From Enemella evansiae (GTDB lineage Bacteria > Actinomycetota > Actinomycetes > Propionibacteriales > Propionibacteriaceae), in contig NZ_NMVP01000012.1 in assembly GCF_002250705.1 (NCBI RefSeq), positions 248,001 to 312,000 of the forward strand: a DNA stretch of 64,000 nucleotides, in the 5' to 3' direction. The translations under genes and the position numbers were made by a program. Below are positions 33,875 to 41,400 of the stretch, one piece after another. The notes beneath the pieces were generated by a model, which did no database searches, was not told the origin of the DNA, and saw nothing but the letters and a program-made list of their open reading frames with translations. The number at the start of each line of letters is the position of its first letter. Position 1 is the first letter of the stretch.

Positions 33875-36169
33875 AGCGTTTCGGCGGAGGGAGCGCAGGG
33901 AGAGGGCGGCGAGCAGGCGGCGGGGCCAGGGGCGGGAGCGGGCCATCCCGCGTACCACGTCACGGACGCCGATCCAGTATTCCTCCGCCTGCCGCACCGT
34001 CGGCGTACCGGTGCCGAAGACCGAGGCGTCGGCGCGCCAGGCGAGCTGGCCGGGGGCGCCGCGGCCGTCGCTGGCGCGGGCGAAGCGGTCGTCGAGCACG
34101 TCGGCGGCCTCGCGTCGGGTCAGCGAGGCGTGCACCGGTACGCCGAGGTCGCGGGAGCGGTCGAGCACCTCGGCCCAGCCGCCGGAGACCCGCGACACCG
34201 GACTGCGCGCCAACCGGCGGTTGCGGCGGCGGCGCAGTTTCGCACCGACGATCGCGGCGGCGGGCAGCACGAGCACCAGCAGCGGGATTCCGGCGCCGAG
34301 GAGCCAGGGCAGGTTGGCGGCCAGGTCGAACGGCCGCCGCGGCTGTTCCTGGTCCTTCGGCGGGACCGGGTCGGTCTCGTCCGGCGGCAGCTTCTCCGGC
34401 CGTTCCGGCGGCGGGGGCGGGTTCTCCACCTGCGGCCGCAGTTCACCCGGATCGGGGTTGTTGCGGGCCGGTGGCTTGCGGTTCTTCGGCGGCGACGGTT
34501 GGTAGCCCACCCAGCCGATCCCCTCGTACTTCACCTCGACCCAGGCCGACACGTCCGACCCCTTCACCGCGACCGGACCCTGCCCGCCAGCCGACGGGTC
34601 GGGCGCGAACCCATACACCACCCGCGCCGGCATCCCGGCCTCGCGCACCAGCAACGCCATCGCCACGGCGTACTGCTCCTCATCGCCGACCATCACCTCA
34701 TCGGCGAACAGCCGCTCGATCCGGTACGCCGAATGGCCCGGCAGCGACGGATAGTCGGTGCCGTTGCTGTAGTAACCCTGCCGCAGCCGGCTGACGATCT
34801 GGTTCACCGCCTGCGCGTCCGAGCCGGCGCCCGCGGTCCACAGGCCGAGCCGGTCGGTGAGCTGGTCGGGCAGCGGTGCCCCGGTCGGCAGCGAGGCCTC
34901 GGCGGCGGAGGCGGCGCCGATCCGATCCGGGGTCGGGGTCTGGGGCAGCACCGCCTGCAGGGTGACCTGGTCACCGGGCCGCAGGCCGCGGGTGGTCAGC
35001 GCGGTGCCGGTGGCGCGATTCAGGAAGAAGTTCTCCTTCAGCGCGGCGCCGCGGTCGCCGGCCCCGGTGAAGGCGACGGCGGTGGTGTCGCCGACGGTCG
35101 GCACCCAGACGTCCTGGTACGCCTCGGCGGTCACCCGCACCTCGGCCGCCTGCCCGGCCGCCGGATCGCCCACCCGGTCCCCGATCCGGCGGAAGGTGCC
35201 GCCGTCGGTGGCGGCGGGGTCGTCGGAGACGTTGTAGGTGACGCCGTCCCAGACATCGAGGGTGGCGACCCGGATCCGGGCCCCGGCGGGCAGCCCGTCG
35301 ACGGTCAGCACGGTCTGTTCGGCGCGGTCCACCGCGTTGGCGCGGAAGCCCTGCAGCGGGCTCGGCCAGGCGTGCACATCCAGCGGCGGCTGCACCAGAT
35401 CCCGCAGCACCAACCGCGGCCCCAGCGGCTGCAGCGCCGGCAGCGCGAGCAGCGCGGACCCGCCGGCGAGCGCCAGCACCAGCGCCCCGGCGCCCAACGG
35501 CAGCAACCGGCCGACCAGATCGGGCCGGGTCACCTCATCGGCCTGCCGGAGCACACCGCGGCGGGCCCGGGCGCGCTGCAGCGCGGTCCAGACCAGCGTG
35601 ACCAGCAGCAGGCCGAGCGCGATCGGGGCCGGTGTGACGGCGGTCCGCAGGCCGAACAGGATGCCGATGATCGCGGCGATCACCCAGGGCAGCCAGGCCA
35701 GCCCTTCGACCCGGCCGCGGGCCAGGCGTACCGAGAGCACGCCGGCGGCCAGCGTGGCGACCAGTGGGACGGTCAGCAGCGCCCCGGTCTCCCCGATCGG
35801 CGGGTCGACGGTCAGGGTGGATTTCCAGGCCTGCACCAGCCCGCGCAACAGCGCGGCGAGCACCTCCGGGTTGGGCAGCACCCGCAGTGTCGCGGTGCTG
35901 GGCATGGCGAGCGCGCCGCCGAAGACCAGGTACGCCAGCAGGGCGGCCAGCGCGGTGGCCCAGCCGGGCAGCCGGACGCGCAGTGCGAACAACCCGACGG
36001 CGATCCCGAGCAGCGCCCCGCCGAGCGCCGCCCGCCAGGCGGCGGGGCCATAGGTCGGGGTGAAGGTCAGCGTCGCGAAGACCGCGAGCAGCAGCATCGC
36101 GCCGACGTCGACGAGCAACGGACGCAACCCCAGCAGGCGGTTCCCCGGGCGCCAGCCCAATCGGCTCAC
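33869..36169 (-). CDS. TgpA-like multi-membrane transglutaminase-fold protein lacking the catalytic triad
   Basis: A 766-residue protein. The first 230 residues hold about six to seven membrane helices (DUF3488/TgpA type). The transglutaminase-like core lies around 480-560 and a further helix near 620-645 precedes a DUF4129-like tail. The position of the catalytic Cys in the usual GxCEQFA motif is Glu here (GDEEQYA, about residue 495). The His of HAWVEV is Ser (VSAWVEV, about 541) and the Asp of DPTP is Gln (YQPSPP). It is therefore probably a binding or scaffolding pseudoenzyme. GTG 36169 overlaps the DUF58 stop by four bases. Confidence 0.85.
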   Translation of the reverse strand: MSRLGWRPGNRLLGLRPLLVDVGAMLLLAVFATLTFTPTYGPAAWRAALGGALLGIAVGLFALRVRLPGWATALAALLAYLVFGGALAMPSTATLRVLPNPEVLAALLRGLVQAWKSTLTVDPPIGETGALLTVPLVATLAAGVLSVRLARGRVEGLAWLPWVIAAIIGILFGLRTAVTPAPIALGLLLVTLVWTALQRARARRGVLRQADEVTRPDLVGRLLPLGAGALVLALAGGSALLALPALQPLGPRLVLRDLVQPPLDVHAWPSPLQGFRANAVDRAEQTVLTVDGLPAGARIRVATLDVWDGVTYNVSDDPAATDGGTFRRIGDRVGDPAAGQAAEVRVTAEAYQDVWVPTVGDTTAVAFTGAGDRGAALKENFFLNRATGTALTTRGLRPGDQVTLQAVLPQTPTPDRIGAASAAEASLPTGAPLPDQLTDRLGLWTAGAGSDAQAVNQIVSRLRQGYYSNGTDYPSLPGHSAYRIERLFADEVMVGDEEQYAVAMALLVREAGMPARVVYGFAPDPSAGGQGPVAVKGSDVSAWVEVKYEGIGWVGYQPSPPKNRKPPARNNPDPGELRPQVENPPPPPERPEKLPPDETDPVPPKDQEQPRRPFDLAANLPWLLGAGIPLLVLVLPAAAIVGAKLRRRRNRRLARSPVSRVSGGWAEVLDRSRDLGVPVHASLTRREAADVLDDRFARASDGRGAPGQLAWRADASVFGTGTPTVRQAEEYWIGVRDVVRGMARSRPWPRRLLAALSLRSLRRNAP

Positions 36170-37422
36170 TGCGCCACCGCCCGTCGCAGCGCGGCGCCGA
36201 GCTGCTCGAGGCCGGGCAGGTTGATCGTGGTGACCCGGCCGGCGGTCCGCACCAGCAGCGGCTCGAGCGGCGCCAGGCGGACGCCGAGTACGCGGACATC
36301 GGGGCCGAAGACAGCGGCCGCGCGGCGCAGATCGGTCGGATCGACCGCGGAGCCGGTGACCAGCCAGACCACCGAGGCACCCGGGGCGGCGCGCAGAACC
36401 CGACGGGCGAGGTCCGCGACGCCGGCTCCCCGCGTGGCTTCGACTCGCTCGTTCCTCGCTCGCTCAGCCGACGTGGTGGGGACTCGCTCAGCCGACGTGG
36501 GCGCCACGCCGCTGAGGGCGTCGAGCAGGCTGGTCCGGGTGGCAGCAGCGAGTTCGTCCTCACCGGCGACGGCGACCAGCGGGTTCTCCTCGGCGAGCGC
36601 CTCCAGGCCGAGCGAGGCGATCACCGACACCCCGTCCTCGAACTCGTCGACCCCGTCGACCTCGTCCGCAGCACCCCAGGAACCGACCGCCAGATCCAGC
36701 CCCACCGCGACCACGGAGCGTCGGGTCTCGGTGAACTGGCGGACCAGCAGCTTCTGGGCGCGGGCGCTGGAACGCCAGTGCACGTGCCGCCGGTCATCGC
36801 CGGACACGTAGTCCCGCAGGGCATGGAAGGAGACATCGGAGGTGGAGAGTTCGTCGGTGCTGTGCCCCTCCAGGTCGCGGACGAAGCCACCGCGCCGACC
36901 GGCCAACCGGACCGTGCGCGGGTGCACGAAGAGTTCCTCCGTGCCCGTCCAGGTCACGGTCCGCGCGAACAGCGAGAACGGGTCGGCGCGCACGCTGCGG
37001 GCCGGGCCGACGACCAACCGGGCGCGGCGTTCGGTGGGCAGGGTGAACACCTCGGTGTGGGTGGCGCGGCCAGCCAGTGACGGTACGCCCAGGGAGGCGG
37101 TCCGCGGGCCGACGGGCAGGTCGATCCGGCTGGGCAGGATCCGCCCGGAACTGGTGTTGCCGACCAGCAGCCGGCCCTGCGCCGGTTCGCCGACGACCAC
37201 CCGATTGCCGGCCAGATCGAGCCGGATGGCGTACGCCTGCCGGCCCAGGCTGAACAGCACCGCGACCAGCAGCAGCACCGCCCCGGCGACCGCGGCGAGC
37301 CGGAACTCCAGCCAGCCCAGCAGCCACCCGGACAGACCGAGCAGCAGCACCGCGAGCAGCAACCAGCCACCGGCCGCCGTCAACCCGGTTCGGCGGCCCA
37401 GCCTGGTCAGTCGGCCCCACAT
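36166..37422 (-). CDS. DUF58 domain membrane protein
   Basis: A 418-residue protein with two N-terminal membrane helices (LLLAVLLLGLSGWLLGWL and the next segment). The DUF58 signature RDYVSGDDRRHVHWRSSAR lies near residue 215. DUF58 proteins carry a von Willebrand A-like fold and go with MoxR ATPases (family knowledge). ATG 37422 is one base from the moxR stop. A family B element adds the segment TSAERVPTTSAERARNERVE near residue 320, between the last two conserved blocks. The partner protein is unknown. Confidence 0.85.
   Translation of the reverse strand: MWGRLTRLGRRTGLTAAGGWLLLAVLLLGLSGWLLGWLEFRLAAVAGAVLLLVAVLFSLGRQAYAIRLDLAGNRVVVGEPAQGRLLVGNTSSGRILPSRIDLPVGPRTASLGVPSLAGRATHTEVFTLPTERRARLVVGPARSVRADPFSLFARTVTWTGTEELFVHPRTVRLAGRRGGFVRDLEGHSTDELSTSDVSFHALRDYVSGDDRRHVHWRSSARAQKLLVRQFTETRRSVVAVGLDLAVGSWGAADEVDGVDEFEDGVSVIASLGLEALAEENPLVAVAGEDELAAATRTSLLDALSGVAPTSAERVPTTSAERARNERVEATRGAGVADLARRVLRAAPGASVVWLVTGSAVDPTDLRRAAAVFGPDVRVLGVRLAPLEPLLVRTAGRVTTINLPGLEQLGAALRRAVAQ
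36436..36500 (-). repeat. Family B element with partial tandem copy inside the DUF58 gene
   Basis: The 41 bases 36436-36476 are identical to 20204-20244 in another gene. A 20-base partial repeat, GACTCGCTCAGCCGACGTGG, follows at 36481-36500. Both are read in the same frame (TSAERARNERVEA and TSAER). Confidence 0.85.
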
Positions 37423-37423
37423 C

Positions 37424-38395
37424 TCAGGCCTGCTTGCGCTCCGTCGGCGGCGGCACCTGGGCGAGCACCTGCTGCAGCACACCCTCACCGCTGGCGCCGT
37501 TGAACTCGGCCTCCGGGTCGAGGATCACCCGATGCGCCAGGCACGGCACGGCGAGCGCCTTCACGTCGTCGGGTACCACGAAGTGCCGGCCCTGGGAGGC
37601 GGCCCGGATCCGGGCGGCGCGGATCAGCGCCAGCCCGCCGCGGACGGACGCGCCGAGGCGTACCTCGGGAAGCTCGCGGGAGGACTCCAGCAACCGGGCC
37701 ACATAGTCGAGCACCGACCCGTCGACATAGACCTGCTGGCCGAGGGTCTGCATCTCGACCACCGCGTGGGCGGCGATCACCGGCTGCAGCGGGGTGGACC
37801 GCGGCCGGGTACCGCCGGTGGCCAGGATCTGCACGGTGTGCTGACGATCCGGCGGACCGAGGGTGGTCTTCATCAGGAACCGGTCCAGCTGCGCCTCCGG
37901 CAGCCGATAGGTGCCGGCCTGCTCGATCGGGTTCTGGGTGGCGATCACCATGAACGGATCCGGCACCTGATGGGTGGTGCCGTCGACGGTGACCCGGGAC
38001 TCCTCCATCACCTCCAGCAGCGCCGACTGGGTCTTCGGCGAGGCCCGGTTGATCTCGTCGGCGAGCAGGATCGAGGTGAACACCGGCCCCTTGTGGAACT
38101 CGAACTTCTGCGTCTTCTGGTCATAGATCGTCACCCCGGTGACGTCGGAGGGCAGCAGGTCGGGGGTGAACTGGATCCGGTTGTGCCCGCCCTGCACGGT
38201 CTGTGCCAGCCCGCGGGCCAGGGTGGTCTTGCCGGTCCCCGGGGCGTCCTCGAGCAGCAGATGGCCCTGGGCGAGCAGGCAGGTCACCGACAGCCGCACC
38301 GTGTCGGTCTTGCCGACGATCACCCGCTCCACATTGGCGACGAGCGAGGCGAAGGTCTCGGCGTACCAGCGCGCCTGTTCGACCGTCATCTCCAT
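37424..38395 (-). CDS. MoxR-family AAA+ ATPase
   Basis: A 323-residue AAA+ protein. Walker A is DAPGTGKTTLAR, Walker B is LLADEINRA and sensor 1 is VIATQNPIEQAGTY. MoxR ATPases act as chaperones for the maturation of envelope or metal-containing complexes, usually with a DUF58 partner, as here. ATG 38395 follows AGAGG. It sits 93 bases downstream of the giant Ig/FN3 gene, so the four genes may form one operon. Confidence 0.92.
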   Translation of the reverse strand: MEMTVEQARWYAETFASLVANVERVIVGKTDTVRLSVTCLLAQGHLLLEDAPGTGKTTLARGLAQTVQGGHNRIQFTPDLLPSDVTGVTIYDQKTQKFEFHKGPVFTSILLADEINRASPKTQSALLEVMEESRVTVDGTTHQVPDPFMVIATQNPIEQAGTYRLPEAQLDRFLMKTTLGPPDRQHTVQILATGGTRPRSTPLQPVIAAHAVVEMQTLGQQVYVDGSVLDYVARLLESSRELPEVRLGASVRGGLALIRAARIRAASQGRHFVVPDDVKALAVPCLAHRVILDPEAEFNGASGEGVLQQVLAQVPPPTERKQA

Positions 38396-38488
38396 CGGGG
38401 TGCCACCTCTGTTTTCACTGGGTCGGGGTCGGGCGGGGTCCATTCTGGGGTACGCGAGGGCCGGGCGGCATCCCGACTCCTCTCCAGC

Positions 38489-41400
38489 TCAGCGCGCGGC
38501 GGCCTGGCCGGAGCTCACCGGGCCCGTGCCGACCTCGTTGCTGGCCCGGGCCTCGATCCGGTGCACCTCACCCGGCCGGGACGCGATGCTGCGACTGCCG
38601 GCGGCGTCCACCTTCTGCCAAGGGCCGTTGTCGATCCGGATCTCGGTCTGGGTGATCGGCCGGCCGTTGGCATTCGCCTTGGTGGAGTCCCAGGACAGCC
38701 CGACCCGGCCCTGGTAACCCTGCGCCCCGACCGGTACCTGGCCGGGCGGGCCGGCCGGATTGACCCGGTTGGACACCTCGCTCCACTGGCCGCACTTCTC
38801 CCCCGAACAGGCCGCGACGAACAGCTGGTAATTGCGGCCGTTGACCGCCTTGAACGACCAGCCCCGGGTGCCCTCGGCGGCCGAGATCTGGCCCTCGGGA
38901 TCGTTGTTGACCTTGACCTTCCAGCGGGTGATGTTGCCGCCGTTGGCCTGGGCGCTGAACGGCGCGGCGCGGACCACCCCGTCGCCGGCGGTGAGCTGCG
39001 GTTTCGCCGCCTGCCCGGGCGCGCCGTAGGGGGTGAACGGTTCGGTGGCGTTGCTGGGCGGGGAGTCGCCGGCCTTGTTGGTGGCGACGACGGTGAAGCT
39101 GTACGCCTGCCCGTTGGTCAGCGTGAACTGCTTGCGGGTGGCCCGGCCGGCGTCGCCGATCTTCTGCCCGTTGGCATAGACCGCATAGTTGGACACCTCG
39201 TCGCCGTTGCTGGTGGCCGGGGCCTGCCAACTGATCGTGACCTGCTGGCCGAGCACCCCACCGGAGTCGCTGGCGGTGACATTGCGCGGCGCCGACGGCG
39301 GCGCGGCCGGCTTCACCGCCTCCGACCAGGGCGAGAACTCCGAGCCGTTCGGTGCGGAGTTGAACGCCTGCACCCGGAAGCGGTAGCTGGCACCGTTGGT
39401 CAGCCCGTCCCAGACCAGTTGGGTGGTCGAGCCGCTGACCTGCCGGGTCTGCAACCCGCTGGGTCCGGTGACCTGCACGACGTAACGGTTCACCGCCGAC
39501 CCGCGGGTGTTCGCCGCCGCCCAGCTCAGGGTGGCCGACCTGTTGCCGAAGCGGGTGGTCGGCTGGCCCGGCGGATCGGGCCGCACATCCGGGCGTACCA
39601 CCGCCGAGGCGCCGGAGGCCACCGAGTCGCCGACCTCGTTGCGGGCGGTCACGGTGAAGGTGTAGGCGACGTTGTTGGTCAGCCCGGTGACCGTGCAGGT
39701 GGTGGCCCGGCAGTCGGTGGCGCGCTGCTGGCCGTCGGCGGCGGTCGCGGTCAGCCGGTAGCCGGAGATCTTGGCGCCGTTGTCGGCCGGTGCGCTCCAG
39801 GTCAGCACCGCGCGCTGGTCGCCGACCTCGCCGGCTCGGGGTACGCCGGGCTTGTTCGGTTTGCCGCGGACGGTCAACCGGACCCGGCCCTCGACGCGGC
39901 GGCTCGGGTCCTTGGTGGCGTCCTCGACCTGGTAGCGGACCACCATGGTGCCGACGAAGTCCGCGGCCGGGGTGATCTGCACCTTGTCATCGAGCATCTG
40001 CGCCTGGCCGCTGCCGGATTCCACGGTGGCCGCGGTGAGCACCAGCGGGCCGCGGTCGGCGAACGGATTGGCGTCGTTGGCGAGCACCGGCACCGTCACC
40101 TGCTGGCCCTGATTGGCGTTCGGCACCACATCGTCGAGGGCCTTGGCGCGCGGCCGGGCCGAGGACACCACGGCGACGGTGATCTCCACCGGGGTGGTGT
40201 TTCCGTTGGTGTCCTTCGCCTCGGCACGCAGCCGGGCGGTGGTCCCGGGGGCGGTGGTCAGTTCGGCGCGGGCGGTGACCTTGGTGTTGGTGCTGTCCCC
40301 GCTGACCTGGATGCCGTCGGGCACCTCACCGGTGAACTTCGACAGCACCACCTCCTCACCCTCGGGGTCGGTGACCGAGCGGCGCAGGTCGATGGTCTTC
40401 GGCTCCTCGCCGGCACCGACGGTGAGCGTCACCGGCTGGGCGATCGGCGGCTGGTTCAGCTCCTGCTTCTGCTGCTCGGCCTGCGGCTTGTCCGGGGCCT
40501 TCGGCAGCACGGTGATCGGGATCTGGATCACGGTACGCCGACCCTCGGGATCGGAGGAGTTGCGGCCGTCGGTCACCTCGAAAGCGACCGCGGTGGGGCC
40601 GGGTTGGGTGGCCAGCGCGGTGAACCGCAGCTTGCGCAGATCCAGCGGCTGCAATTCGCCGCGGGTGGCCCAGATCCGGTCCTCGGAGGTCAGCGTGACG
40701 TCCTTGCCGCCGGTGCCGATCACATATTTCTCCAACGGCAGATCCAGGCTCTCACCGGCGACGACGACCGGGTCGGGCACACCGGGGAGCCGGGCCGGGA
40801 CCGAGTCGGCGCGGCCGGGGACGGTGATCACGCCGTAGGCGGTGAGCCCGTCGGAGTCGGTGACGCCGTAGCGGATCTGCTGCATCGTCGGCCCGACCGT
40901 GACCTGGATCCGGTCGCCGACCACCCGCGGGCGCAGCTCGGCAGGTGCCTGGTCGGCGTCCGGCAGGGAGAGCTGGGCGAGTTTCAGGTCGCCGTCGGGG
41001 TCGATGTCGTTGGCGAGCACCGGGACGGCGATCTCGGTCTCCCGGGCGACCGCGGCGGCGGAGACGATGTCGTCGCGGGCGGTCGGCGGGGCGGCCGGGG
41101 CGTTCGGGTCGGAGGTGACGACCACGGTGCCGGTGGCGTCGGCGCCGCGGGTGTCGACGACCGCGTACTGGCCCTGGCTGGTACCAGGGGTGGCCGGCAC
41201 GCTGAGCTCGATCAGGTCTCCGCTCAGCGCGGCGTCCATCTCGCGCGGGAACTGCAAGGCCTGCTCGGCGAACCCGAACCGGTCCCCGTCGGGATCGGAG
41301 TCGTTGCCGAGCACCGGCACCCGGACCCGGCGGCCGGGCTTGGCGGTCACCTGGTCCTCCCCGGTGACCGGGGCGGTGTTGGCGGCCCCGCGGGGGACCA

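Noticed and set aside
32978..36811. A 1277-codon plus-strand frame
   Set aside because: It is antisense to the FHA-RDD, transglutaminase-like and DUF58 genes, with no recognisable domain.
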